NCBI RefSeq assembly: GCF_037975245.1
Contig: NC_092581.1
Location: 4,628,001-4,692,000, forward strand
Length of the DNA: 64,000 nucleotides
Direction: 5' to 3'
Origin: Apostichopus japonicus
Taxonomy: Eukaryota > Echinodermata > Holothuroidea > Aspidochirotida > Stichopodidae
Positions 24,201 to 36,640 of this stretch are shown one piece after another. The notes under the pieces were generated by a model. The model saw only the letters and a list, made by a program, of their open reading frames with translations, was not told the DNA's origin and did not search any database. A program made the position numbers and the translations under genes. Every line of letters begins with the position of its first letter. The stretch's first letter is position 1.

Positions 24201-27200
24201 TTACACCATAAGGAAAATAAGTAATTTGTTTTTATGATTATTATCAGAAGGAAAGGATTGAAATGAAATAAAAAGAAAGAAAGAAAAAAAAGAAGAAAAA
24301 AGAATGAAAGTTAAAATATCTCACTGGGTTATAGTCTTCTATTTTCAACAGTTGTTGAGCATTGCACTTCTCTAAGATATCCTCCATTATGTAAAAAGGA
24401 ACACCACCAGTGTCGTACAATGCTGTAAATGGGACGAAGAGAAAATGTAAAATAAATATTAAGAAATGACAAAAAATCCCTCCCCCCAACCCCTCCCCTC
24501 CAAGAAAAACAAGAAGGGAATTCTACCATTGTTAGTTCTGCATTGTTCAACTGTTGTACAGGTTTTGAACCTCTAAAAAGTCGTGTGAAGTGTGGAAAAT
24601 TCCTGGAATCTTGAACGACCTTTCAAATGGTAGTAATACGTTACGTTGGTGTGCAGGGAGATGTTATAGATATAGTAACAACACCCTCTCAATATTCATC
24701 CCCATCTCAATATGTACGGTGATTAATAGTTGCTTATTATAAATCATTTCCATTTTCAAGTTGTTTTGAAAGTCACAAAATTTTACATTGCCAAGTCATT
24801 CCTCCAATCATTACAAATCACTATGAATAAATATCCAACTGTTTTGGAACAATTTCCTGCAAATTCTTGCGAGAAGCGAAAAGAAAATGTTATGAAAGGA
24901 AATTATCAAACTAATTTATTCAACTTTTATTGGCTACCCAGGTTTCAGTCTACGCTGTAAAAAACCTTATAATGCAAGACAATCTTGGCCTACCCCTATG
25001 CATGTTCTATTCCAAACCCAGCTATACTACCAAAACAAGCATAAAATCAATGAAAATCAGACAAATATGACCATAAAAAGCAAAAATGGAGGAAAAATAT
25101 GACCAAGACCCACCTTCGATATTATCAAAAATCACCTCTTTGCAGATTTCCTGTAATGATGGAAGACCTATTTGGAGGAATAAATTAATCAAAGAAAAAA
25201 GGGAAAACAGAAGTTAATACTGACTTATTTAAAATATGATATTGCATACATCGAAAGTACTTAAAAATTACTTGTGACAATCAGACAAATTTAGTACTTT
25301 GCTCTGGGACCCGAGGTACTCAGGCATTTTGTACTTGATTGGTAAACCCAGGCTATGAAGTATTTTCAAGTACTTAGATGCTGGTATTATTTATCGACAC
25401 AAAGTGGATTTTTTGCTAGTGGGTAATCGATCAAAATTTTACGATATGTCTTTGAGATTCAGAAAATAGACTTTATAAACAACAGCAGCATGTCAGAGAG
25501 TTATAATAACCCCAGAAGTTTATTGACCGAAATGTTAAAAATTATATTATTGTTGGAACCATTTCAAAATGCATTTTTGGCAGTAACAGTTTTGTGAAAA
25601 TTGTAATTACTTAAATGATTTCAACCAACTATCTTGAGAAAAGTGTTCTTAATGTTATTAATCATGATTTAGACAAAAAGCATGACAAGTCTGGCATTAA
25701 ATTTCAAGTTTTTAAAATCATATTCTAGGTTTTATCGGATGATAATTCAGATTGATGGGTTGAAAACCCACTTTTTATCCTTGCGAAAAAACTGGGTTTA
25801 TAGGTCGATTAACCAAGTCTATCCACTGATAATCTTGGTGTATCTATATTTATCGCCCGTCTGCCGGCTACCTGTAAATAAAATCTGATCCATATTCTGG
25901 ATTAATTAATGGTTTCATGTGGCAACTGTTTTTGCAAACTACCGTATCTAGAGTTAGAAACCAGATATTCAGACCGCCCTTTCGACCATACCGTATGAAA
26001 TCTGTTTGTATTCCTGCTGTGTCACACTACATGCCATGTGAATAATCCCATTTTACTGGGTGAGTGTCGATTTCCAAATCTGATCACTGGCCAAGTTCAC
26101 CCCCTTGGTCAAATGATCTTGCAAACAGCACCTCTGCCCATTTCCTCTCCCCGGCTACGACTTTATTATAAAACAAAAAATATTGTTCTCAGAAAAGGAT
26201 TAGTGGTTTACTTACTATTCCAGTGCCTTTTTCTTGCTTTACCAGAATACACTTTAGTTTTGGTTTGCTTTGATCCCCACTGCATCGCTAAATTGGTGTC
26301 GGAAGCTGCCAAAAGAATGTTGCAGGATATAACAAAATTATTGCAGTTACAAACTTTTAGTGACTTTAAAAACTATCGCTACAGACAAGCATAGATATAA
26401 TAAAGCTGAAAAAGCCAACTAGGATAAGATTATCACTTTGATAGCTAGCCATAATTGTTACAGATCTCCAGCATCAAGTCTTTTTGAGTTTCCGGGTCCA
26501 TACTAAAGCCCCGCAAAAGGGGGTGTAACAATTAAAAGGAACAAAATTACAAACAAGCACGCCAACAAACAAACTGACAGAAATAAACACAAAACCAAAA
26601 AGAAGAAAGAAAAAAAAAAGGACTTGAAGCAAGTATAAATCTGGAAGTTTTGTTTTCCGTCACCAAACCCTGAGAGATACATGAGTAAAGATTACATTGA
26701 GATTCGAGTTGCCTCAAGTTTCATAAGCGATGATGAAAAATTACAAAAAAAGTGCTCAAGTGGGGCAAAAAAAACATCACTAGATGGCACAAATGAAATA
26801 TCACAATGAAAACTTGTGATCTCCAAAGTTGTCATAACTTTATCAATACCATACGCATGTATATATTCCAAGACTGACAAAAAGTATTTTAATATTACTT
26901 TTAAAGTTAATGAAACTTTGTGGCCGTGTTGGCATGCCATAGTTAGCGAGGTTTTATGCCGTCACTGTATAGTTCCGTGACTATAATCTGTTAGGCTTGG
27001 CTGAGTCTTAACCTAAGCACATCTAGATGTACTGCAACAATGTGAGCTACAGACACCAATAATCTATCATTTTGAAACTATACATGATGGGTTTTCTTTT
27101 TTGCCACTTTTGTCTAACCAGCTGCTGTAATAGTAGGCTGGAAAAAAAAATGGTTGTTGGTTATTTCGAAAAAGCGAAATGCCGGGTCATTAAATATGGT

Positions 27201-30200
27201 TGAAAAAAAGCAGAAATTTTAAGGGCTTAAATTTGCTTCAAATCTTTTGTTCTCACTTTTCCTTCTCTCTGATGGTTTGAATTCTGGCAGTCGAGGAGCC
27301 GGTTTGTAATCTGGGCGGATGTCTGGTAAACTCATATCGATTTCTGTTTCTGAAGCCTGATATACATGAAAGAAAAAAACAACACATCAAACACCATATA
27401 ATGTACCCATGTAAGCAAGTTTTTGCTCTTCAGAGTGAAAACCTGTTACATTCTTAACATTGATATTTTTCTACCATATGAGGGATGCGGTAGGGGGTCG
27501 GGATGGGTGAAGCAGTGGGTAAGTAGATCAGAGGAAGAAGGGGAGTAGGATGAGGGAGGGAGGATGGTGATGAAACAGAGATTGGAATGATTTTTTAGTT
27601 TAGACCTAGGAATCATTGAGAAGTAAATTTGAAATTGGAGAATCATGACATGAACTTTCACTGGTAGGACGAGAGATGAACGGCCATGACTGGACCAACT
27701 TTCTTAATTAGAGAACAATCCTTGGATAAGTCTATGCCATGCAGTAGTTGGAAGGAGCCAATAAAAAACACATTTTGTTTAAATTTATCAAGGCACGATG
27801 CATCTCTATAGTTTGATGGTCAGTTGTAAGGTAAACAGTTGTTGGGTGTGCTCATCAATGCAGGGTGGAGAGCGAGGGGTGCAGGGGGGGTGGGCGAGGA
27901 TGGTGGGTCAGTTTAAGACGTTTGATGAATGGGTCACGACTGTCTTGTTATTAAGTCGGGACACATTCAGTCTGGGGGCTTTAAACATAGAAAGGGTTTA
28001 ATTTCCTCTCACCTCTCTTACTTCACTCTCGATTCGTTTAGATTCTTTCGGTGGTCTCTTCTCTGAATTTCTGGAGGAACCGCTCTGGTCTGTAGGTTTT
28101 CTCTTCTTTGGTTTAACGTCTCCTCCTAATTCCTCTTTGGTTGCTTTCCTGCTAGCGTTCTCCTCGGACCTGTCTCTCCTTCTCTTCTCTGAGACGGATC
28201 TCTCACCGGTGGAAGTTTTCCCGTCTGGCTTTGCAGGTCTCTGTCTCTCTCTGCTGTGCTTTCCGCCACTAGTGACTGTCACCTTTTTCGGCTTCTTAAT
28301 AACCGGAGGGGAGCCCCCACCAAAGAGGCAATCTTCAAAGGACATTCCAGTGTTCTCATAAGTTATTTCTACTTTGCCCTCACCCACATCGTCCAATCTA
28401 GAGTCGTCGGACGGATCAGGAAGGTCGTGATTTCTCTTCGGAACCTTAGTGGCAGGTTTATTCCTACTGGTCTGTGATTTAACTTTCTCTGTTCCAGGGC
28501 TGGAGACTTTCTGAGAAGCAGTTTTACTAGAAACCTTGCTGGACTTTCGGTCCAAGTCCGACCCTCCTAACGAGGGTACTTTCTTCTTGTGTTCTAGCAG
28601 TTTCTTACTGACCTGTTGTGATTCATAGATATCTTCTTCCTCCTCCAGTATTTTTCTGACCTTCGCTTCGCTCGGCATGGCTTGCCTTTTCTGATTTTGT
28701 CCGCTGACCGGGGAAACCTCCCTCACCTGTTTTGAAGACTTTCTCTCAGAGTTATGAGTATCTGGCTGAAAGAGTGAACTATTATCATCATTAAATACAT
28801 TTGATTTTGATACCACTTTCTTAGGATGTGTTGAGGTTTCTGAGCGACTTTTGACCTTTGGTTTGTCTTTCCCAAGATCTTCTGTCCGCCTCTTGATACC
28901 ACTGTGAGATCCAGAGCAAATCTTATCATTCAACAGGACATTGCTTGAAACTGTTTTCTTTTTCACCACATTTTGTAAGGCCTTGTGAGGTTTCTTATCG
29001 ATAGCTTCCTTTGATACTGGTTTTGATCTTCCTACTAAATAGCTTTCAGAATTATGACTTTTATTGATGCTAGGCTCTTCGGTTGGACTGGAACTATCTT
29101 CGAATAGTTCCCTCGACTTTGAAGAGAGAGTCTTACTAGTCCCCTTGGGATCTGATCTTGACTTTGCCAGACTACGATCAGAGTCGTTTATACCCCTTTC
29201 TCTCTTTTTCTTGTCTTTGAAATCTCCATCTCCATGAATCGGATTAATCTCTTTACCCCGCCCATCTTTCTCCTTCTGTCTTTCCTTCCTAGGGACAAAA
29301 GGAGGGAAGATTTTCTTTTCTGGACTCCAGGGGATTGGAGTGAGTGGGAAGTCTTTCCTAACAGGAGATTTATCGTGCCTTTCTAGAGTTAACCCTCTGC
29401 CTCTCGGCGGTCCCTGCTCGGGAGGAGGGGAGTATGTAAATGATTGTCCTATCCTGCCATTATCATTTTCGTCTGTATTAATATTTGGAGAAGTCCCAGG
29501 GGTACTGGGAGGGCTAGATACTGTCCCCTCCTCCTCCTCTTCCACATTGGTGTCTGAAATATCTCCATTCTCTTGAACAGAGTCTGTCTGTTTCTCCTCC
29601 TCAAGCATCGCTGACCTCACCAGAGACTTCCACGAGCTGATTAAGGGCTTCACGTAGACCGCTACCTCTGGGCATTTCTTCTTCAAGCCGTTGACACATT
29701 TTCCAATTCTGGTTTCCTGCACAAGAAAATGTAAGTTCAGCATCGTGGATCGAGTACCTCAGTTATTAAATAGCGTTTTCATCATAATACCGTCTCAATT
29801 AACATTGTACAGTCTAATGATAGTTGAGTAACTCATTTTTGTTCAAACAATCTACAGGAACTTACATACATACTGTACTGTAGTATGATGTAATTGGCCA
29901 AATACCTTGGTAAAATATCCTAAATATTCAAATTACCAACTCTCATCGCTTCTAACCAGACAACATCTGTGGCTAAAATTTCAATGCTTAACATAATGCA
30001 GAACTTCATCTTTTGTAAATGAAGTAAATAATTTACTATGAAATCTAAGCTTACCTGAAGAACCTCAACATTTACAGGCAGTCTCGACAATTTCTCCAAC
30101 AGCCTAATAACCTGTGGGTACAAATAGGTGAAGTAAGCTAAAAGGGGTTGGGTACATACTGTTGTAGGACTAAATGAATAGCATTAAACAGTTATTAACC

Positions 30201-30838
30201 TGGAATTGCTTCACTTCATTGGATTTTGTATCTGCAACTACTGAACAGCCAATGTCCATATATGTGTAAAACTGTACCTGGTGTGTTCAATTTTTATTCA
30301 CCATTAATTATGCAGACTTGGCTCAGTGAGATTGTAGAGAATTAAACAATGACATATAGGTTTATTCCTAACTAAAAATGGCAGATGTCAGGTGTAGCCA
30401 ACAATATACCATACAAGTCAGACTTTAGCGAGGATTTCATGATACTGCCATTGATATCATGTTTCTCTAACAGTCTAAGCTGTAGTGTATATAGTCTTGC
30501 TGCAAAAAGAGCCCTTTTCAATTTCTTGCAATATCTCCTACCTCTGTTGTCTCAGATAACATCTAGTTTGCCCATATAACTTTACCTCAGAAACTTGACT
30601 GAGATTAAAGTACTCAGTAGACTATCCTAGCTGCTGCTATCTCACTCAATCACTGCATAGCCTTTGCGTGGTATACTATTACACGGCACAGCTGTTACTT
30701 AGTGTTACACTAACGTTAGTCCTAATGCTAGCATCGATACAAAACGTCGCCTACCTTCGATGTTTCTGGAAGAGGATTGTTTGATAGCTTGGATTTAAGC
30801 GACAAAACCCGCTGGACAACATCATGGTAAGAAGCCAT
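21283..30838 (-). CDS. ELOA: Elongin A (transcription elongation factor / Cul5 adaptor), complete, 11 exons
   Basis: Largest Elongin subunit. It stimulates RNA polymerase II elongation and, with Elongin B/C, Cul5 and Rbx2, ubiquitylates stalled polymerase in the nucleus. Exons (transcript order): 30838-30755, 30111-30055, 29716-28013, 27356-27257, 26287-26243, 25167-25114, 24422-24325, 23746-23645, 23384-23306, 22587-22384, 21353-21283. Phases agree throughout and give 865 aa (vertebrate proteins are about 770-800). Seen: N-terminal TFIIS/LW domain across exons 1-3 (residues 1 to about 85); a long, charged, Ser/Lys/Glu-rich disordered region in exon 3; a conserved SFEDCLFGGG motif near 500; VYSG motif in exon 5; Elongin C-binding BC-box region GGVPFYIMEDILEKC (Cys701); the IEDYNP and LWKRH...ESWRELYL segments; a KLAFVDRPVKPPR motif; and the C-terminal APMMQKTLK signature in an isolated 71-nt last exon. 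Start chosen as the ATG opening the LW domain. Introns hold MITEs and a SINE-like fragment. Confidence 0.95.
21444..21806 (+). mobile_element. MITE family M1, copy 1 (TTAA-flanked, GAAGACTCGCCC ends)
   Basis: 363 bp. Left end TTAAAGGGTGTGAAGACTCG; right end, reverse-complemented, TTAAAGGCATTGAAGACTCG. The inverted repeats run about 26 bp and TTAA is on both sides. No coding capacity. It lies in the last Elongin A intron, ending about 89 bp upstream (gene sense) of the exon 11 acceptor. It shares its whole length with copies at 47459-47828 and 57686-58052. Confidence 0.9.
21980..22334. mobile_element. MITE with long terminal inverted repeats (TTAAAGATCTGCTTTATT type)
   Basis: About 355 bp with inverted repeats of roughly 85-90 bp. 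The left arm runs from TTAAAGATCTGCTTTATTGT through TGTGATTACGTGATCGACC to GGTCGTAAATTGACCTC. The right arm is its reverse complement with about 15-20 percent mismatch and a few indels. TTAA is at the left border; the right border is degraded (TTAT). It could fold into a long hairpin. The outer part matches the ends of 15185-15443. It lies in the last Elongin A intron, about 49 bp inside the exon 10 donor. Confidence 0.8.
22975..23050 (-). mobile_element. Possible tRNA-like SINE head
   Basis: On the minus strand the stretch reads GTGGCCCCGTGGGTTATGAA (A-box-like), then about 30 nt, then GGTTCCAACCC (B-box-like), with spacing similar to a tRNA gene. It is unfolded as a tRNA and only one copy is present, so it is a candidate SINE head in Elongin A intron 9. 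Weak evidence. Confidence 0.3.
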
Positions 30839-33800
30839 CACTAACAAAGAACACTGCAGTACGTATGTTAATGATAAGTGGGTATTATTTTACGGAAACG
30901 GAGACAAAACATGAGTCCATGATGTTACTCCGTGTCAAACATCCACAAGTTCCATTACCCAGCACAACCACAATGTAAATGTAATGTACTTCGTACATAT
31001 TTATTTGATCTTGGCTGAACCGCTCTACCACCATGCACACCCTATGTGGACTACTTTTACCGTTACGCTCAATTGTTGAATTTGCGTGAATGAAGGGAAT
31101 ATCCCTTGTGATCGAACACCGTATTAGGTTAGATCCGTAGTTGCTAAAGGTTAGGGAGAGGAAGGAATTGAGTGACCGGAAGATAGGTGGGCATTGGAAA
31201 AAAGGGGAGGGTCGGGGAGGTGTAGGGGAGGGAAATGGGGGAGGAGACAGAGGGAGGAAGTAAGAAATGGTACCAGAAAGTTTTATATATATGCCTAGAC
31301 ACCGTTACCCAAGCATTTAGGGCAAACTGACCCACGATGACCACTTTTTGAACCCACCCCCATCCCTATGGATTAATCCATCCATTGACTACTGGTAGTA
31401 ACAAGTTCCCCTGGTGAATATCGACATCCAAGTGACTGTACAGTAAACACAATTTATGACTCAAAAAATAAAGAAGACAAAATAACATCCTACTCGGTGT
31501 GATTTTATTAATTTAAATATTTAATATACGTACATGGAAGACCAGATCAAAATGCAAATCCTTCCACTGTCAATTAATACCAATGTGTGTGATTAAAATA
31601 AAATAAACAAAAAATAATCATAATAAACTGAAGATACCAAATATTCTTCTGCAATCAGCCCCTATAAAAACCAACTGATTTGTTTTTAAACCATCCAGTT
31701 ATCAGCTGGAAACTATAAAGAAGGTTCACTTGTTTTTCTCCCCCCCCCCCCCAAAAAATACCAAGCCATCGTTTTCAATCCTTTTGTAATACAATTTTTT
31801 CATGGCACTTTTAATATCGATATATTGCTCCCAAATATGCTAGGAAGTCAGAGAATGGTCACCCCTGCTCAGATTTTTAACCAGCATTTTTATTCAACCC
31901 TCTGAGCATTTCCTCTCAATGAGACATTTAAAAATGTATATTTTAACAAATCCTCAACTTCTGGAGATATTTTGGAAACTTTGAAAACTTTCAGGAAAAG
32001 TGCTGACTTGGAGACAATTATAAGCATGCTAAAATTTGGGGCCAATATTGACGGATGACCTCTGAAGAAAATACATTGGCAAGTTCCAATTTACAGGGAC
32101 AAAAGGAAGAAAAAAAAAGAGGAAACTTTAAGTCAGATTCCTCAGCATCTATAACTGATTTTTTCTAGTCTTTTAAAAGAGGGTAATGTTAACTTACTAT
32201 ATATTAAGTACAATGAAACTTTTGATGTGATAGATACTTTCTCAAAGGAGTCTGTAGACGTTCGTGACGAAATTAAGAGAATTTCAACACCTGATCGGAG
32301 GAAGCGAAGGTCAGCAAAATTAGCAAAAAGGAAAGATATAGAAATCAAAAAAGAAAGATGCAAATTGCATCCAAAAAAGTCTCTCCAAATTTTTTTTTTT
32401 TTTTTGCATCCCTATAGAAGACTGACCCCTCCCCCCCCCCAAATTACTTTGATATACACATCTATGGAAGACTTAATGAAAGAACAATAAAATATATAAA
32501 ACCACCATTGTCAATTGTTAATTTCTTCGTCACAAGAGTTTTCTTTGGCGGTATAGATATTGCTATGGTTAAAAATACATAATTGGAGCAAATTACAAGA
32601 ACGTAACATCCATCGGGCAGAACATTACGCGACCTTGGGGGGTAATTAGTTTACACTGCAATGTAAAATGAGGGAAATCCAAACAGTCTTTGGGACAGGT
32701 TGGTGGGGGGGGGGGGGGTTGGTGGGTGTACAAAAGCAGTTGATATTTGTGCAGAATATACCCCCAATGTACCATCTTTTGCAAACTACAAACTAACAAT
32801 ATACAGAAATCCTAAAACAAAAAGAAGAAAAAGAATAAACAATGTAGGGATAAGAAAAAAAATAAAGAAAAAAATGGGTGTGAATTTTCTCAATACATAA
32901 AACACCAAGATTGATCACAAATGGGAATTGCTTAATAAATAATGTTCCTGAGGTGGGTCTTCAATTCTGATTGCAGCTGAACATTTTTGTTTATAAAGGT
33001 TGATTGAGAGAGTCTTCAAATACATAAGGAAGTACATAACAGGGGGGGGGTGGGTCAGGGGAGGAGAGAAGATTGATTTCTGGGAAAAATTAGCATATGA
33101 ATAGCAGACAGATGAAAGAAAACGACAAGGCAGTAGATGGTGATGAAAATTCTACGAAGAAACAGAGCAAAAGTAAACCTGTTCTTCTGAAGATTATGTG
33201 AATGTCACAGTCATAATTGTAAAAGATATCGGAGAAAACTTGAATTGCAGAAAACTTAAATACAGCACTGTCAGCACACATTAATCTAACTTTGTACGAA
33301 AATGTTCCACATTTAATCGAGTTGAGCGGTACACGATAGGTGATTTGCCTTGAAACATTAAGGCTCTCTGATTCTGTATATAGCCTTCAATCTTCCAGTT
33401 TATGGTCACAAAGTGCCCATTCTACAAGTCCGGTGGCAGCTATTTGTTTCAGACAGACAGAATTGAAGAGTTGCTCCCCAATTCCAATTAAATAGCAGTT
33501 TTGCCGTCAATTTTTGTGAGAGAAAATTCAAAAGGAAAACAACCAAATTTAACTTTTAGGGGTCTAATAAAATTTATCAGAATAACATACCAGTTATGCT
33601 GTCTCAATTAAAAATCCTCTAGTTTCTAAACTTTTGGTCAGTGGAATATGGAATATACTTCTGTTTGAGTTTTTCATTACTGGGTTCGATTCTACTTTCT
33701 AAGCAATATAGTGTAACTTACAACAATTGTCTGGTTAATTTAGCACAGCTGGTTTTATTTTAGTTACAGTGTGGACAGATTTGTATGTTCACACATATGG

Positions 33801-34239
33801 GGGAAACCTCTTGTTATCTTAAAGCCTCATATTGTGGTACATGAAAAAAAATGTAAATTAGCAAGTAACATTTTTCATCTTTTCTTTTCCACTTCTCCAC
33901 AACTTCCCGTAAGTGGATGATCAAGTAGGTGGTCCATATTTGTGCATTCAATTAAATAAGAACCAAAAGGGTGTACTTATGACACCCATATTCTTACAAA
34001 AGAAGGCTATGGCAGGTAAGCATGGTAGGCTAGGTTAAGTGATGGCATGTTGCTTTTGAGTAGTAATAGTCCCCACACAACTTGAACCCACAACTTGTTG
34101 ATACAACAAATTATGTATAAGCTACGTTTGGGGTCAAGGGTACTGGAATGGCTTGAGGGTTTGGCATTTAATTTTAAACAGACCCTAACAGGTTACTTTA
34201 AAGTTTGAGATGAAAATGGCATTTTTTTGCTTTCTGTCA
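30839..34239. other. Gene-poor stretch upstream of Elongin A
   Basis: Contains the presumptive Elongin A promoter just right of 30838 (no TATA box seen), G-rich blocks at 31150-31260, C- and G-runs at 31739-31752, 32432-32441, 32703-32714 and 33043-33050, and an open frame around 32172-32400 treated separately. Otherwise AT-rich sequence with no recognised gene. Confidence 0.55.
32227..32490 (+). CDS. Unrecognised open frame, basic Lys/Arg-rich peptide (doubtful)
   Basis: An 87-codon frame, open further upstream to about 32154. The first two thirds look protein-like: VIDTFSKESVDVRDEIKRI followed by a Lys/Arg-rich helix. The end runs into T- and C-homopolymers and is clearly non-coding. A possible acceptor (TTTTTTCTAG at about 32160-32169) precedes it in a compatible phase, so it could be an exon or a decayed gene fragment. 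I do not recognise the family and no neighbouring exons were found. Treat as hypothetical. Confidence 0.2.
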   Translation: MIDTFSKESVDVRDEIKRISTPDRRKRRSAKLAKRKDIEIKKERCKLHPKKSLQIFFFFLHPYRRLTPPPPQITLIYTSMEDLMKEQ

Positions 34240-34242
34240 TTG

Positions 34243-35512
34243 GTTAAACTAGAGCACCAATGGTGCAGAAGCTCATACCTTTTCGAGCTTAAAAATGTAG
34301 GGCCCACAAAACTTTAAGGCCCACCAAATTTCAGGCCATTTTTCAGATTCCACCAATTTTGGGCCCATGAGGGATAACCCCCCCCCCCCAAATTTCAGGC
34401 CATTTTTCAGATTCCACCAATTTTGGGCCCATGAGGGATAACCCCCCCCCCCTCCTTTAGCAGAATCCTGACCACACCACTGGCTATAATTCCTATTTTC
34501 CCCCTTTAAATCCTATTTTACCCACTCTCTCAAACAATACCACTATTAAGCTTTCTCCCCTCTACCTGAGCAGACCTGAAGCACTCCTTGCCAAAATTGC
34601 TGGCTGCCTACAATACCTCAGGCTCAAAGACTTCTAAGAATCGGCAAGTGCTGATTGGCTATAGGGCTCTCATGCTTACAGTTCGACAGTTAATAACAAC
34701 TCCCAGTCCTGCTTTAATTCCACTAACAGCCTCTGCAGAGCTTAACCACAAATGTAAACAAACACTGCAGACACTGGGAGACAAATTAAAGGAGCTTTGG
34801 CAAAAGGTGAAGGCTCAGATTTTTTTAAACAATGGGGATTAATTGTAATTAATTAACTTTTGACCAAAAATTATTAGGCATCACCTAATTCATACACAAT
34901 CCAACAATCATCAGTTCAACTTTGAATATGATCCATCAAAATCTTGAGGAGATTGAGATATTTGAAAATATTACAAAGAATGACCCCCGATGACCCCCTA
35001 AATGACATTTGACCTCAATTTTCCGAACACCCCTCGTAACTCTCATCCCGAAGAACGTTGTGACCAAGTTTCATTATAACTGGCCATACACTGTACGAAC
35101 AGGAGCAATTTGAAAATATAGGGCCGCGGCCCGGGCCACAAAAGACCCCTAGTTGATCTTTGATCTCAAATTCATGAACACCCTGAAGGTAAAACTTCCA
35201 TAGTACTATCGTGACAAACCCTCAACATTGTACCATGGAATCTGTAGGAGAAGAAGCATTTTGCGTATTTCCACAAAATGGCCCATTACGGCCCACATGT
35301 GACCTTTGACCCCAAATTTCGGACCATCTCTGATGGCCCTATACCCAATGGTCCTTGTGTCCAAGTTTCATGAAATTCCATCAAACACTGTGCGAGTGGG
35401 AGCGGTTTTACCAATTGTTGACGGATAGAGTGATAGAGTGATAGAATGATAGAGTGATAGACGCCGCACTGTAACAATAGCTCACACCAGCATGCTGGTA
35501 TGAGCTAAAAAA
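34243..35512. mobile_element. About 1.27-kb interspersed repeat with short inverted ends
   Basis: The left end contains AGCTCATACC and the right end GGTATGAGCT, a 10-bp inverted repeat. The interior has two diverged copies of a module reading roughly 'TTTGACCYCAAWTTTC...GTGWCCAAGTTTCAT...ACACTGTRCGA' (about 35000-35115 and 35285-35410). It also has a tandem GATAGAGT microsatellite (35422-35462) and, near the left end, a duplicated 60-bp block (34326-34450). An 84-codon open frame inside (34588-34842) has no recognisable domain. Looks like a non-autonomous DNA element; class uncertain. Confidence 0.55.
34326..34450. repeat. Tandem duplication of about 62-bp unit with C-runs
   Basis: Two adjacent units each reading AAATTTCAGGCCATTTTTC...GGGCCCATGAGGGATAAC followed by a run of about ten C. 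Nearly identical to each other, hence recent. Confidence 0.8.
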
Positions 35513-36640
35513 TGATTAACACACTATGTAAAGTAGCCTTTTGAGACCAATTAGTTTGAAGGATCTTTCGATCTTTGCCATTAAATTAATCATCTTGGGT
35601 GTAGCATCTCGATAACCTAACTTTTAACTGAATTATTATCTCACTGTATAATGGGCAACTAACATATGTCCTTAGCTGAAATGGCAAGATGAGAAATTTG
35701 GAGACTTTAATTGAAATTGTACCTAGTAAAGCATAACATTTCCTTTATTAAGGCAAGAGAAATTTTAAAATTTTAAACTTTTCAAGAGTTGCATTTTTTT
35801 TGGGGGTAACTAAGTTTGTAAACTATTCAAAACATTCTACCTGATCTGCCAACCCATTCTCCACCTAGTGCTGCAAATCACGATCATTATTTAAGCGCCC
35901 CCCCCAGTAATCCCAGCCCCTTCTGCTACACCCCATACCATCATTGCTGAACAATGCCAAGTTAAAAGTTCCCCCACCCTACCCCTCTACAGCTGGGACC
36001 ACTACCATTATTTAATTCCTTCAAGCTACTTTCGATATCAAAGTTTAAGGAAATCTTTAAACCACCAAAGTATTGAAATGTTTTAGATGTTTAACATCCA
36101 CTTATTTTGATACAAAAAAAATTTACCTGAAAAGAATAAAAAGGAAAAGGGAACTATAGATGTGTAAGATAACCTCTAAATACCCTGTCATAATCAGATA
36201 AATTAAGTTGAGTAAACCAACCAACACACACAGATACACACGCACACACAGGTGTTTTACATTCATACCGAGGACCCCATTGTTTTTTTCCATTGTTCGA
36301 ATCCACGTACCCCTAACCTTAACAATACCCCATTACAATAGAATTCTTTCGAGGACGTGGTGATTCTTTAGAAATCACATCCGAGGACCTGGAAATTCTT
36401 TTGTTCAAGTCCTCGGTCAGAATACAAAACAAGTGCACGAAAACAATCTTTAATTTCAGGAGATGTACATTCCAGTTGATTTAATGAAAACTTTCACCTT
36501 TCTATTTGATAATATAATCTATAATGAACTAATAATTCTATATCTGTAAATAGTACCCATTGACGTATCAAGCAACCCGCACGGTCGCAAGAAAAGAGGC
36601 AGTCGTTGACTAGTACGATGACACTGTAGATAGTAATGAT
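35513..36640 (-). other. Region downstream of ZUP1 (probable 3' UTR and intergenic)
   Basis: AT-rich sequence with a short CA repeat near 36225-36250. A minus-strand AATAAA occurs near 35742-35747, about 0.9 kb past the ZUP1 stop. No other gene seen. Confidence 0.4.

Noticed and set aside
26450-26520. Additional Elongin A exon (minus strand, DPETQKDLMLEIC)
   Set aside because: Either acceptor choice gives a stop or breaks phase, whereas 26287-26243 supplies the conserved VYSG motif in phase.
34588-34842. 84-codon open frame as a gene
   Set aside because: Lies wholly inside an interspersed repeat, with no recognisable domain and no supporting exons.
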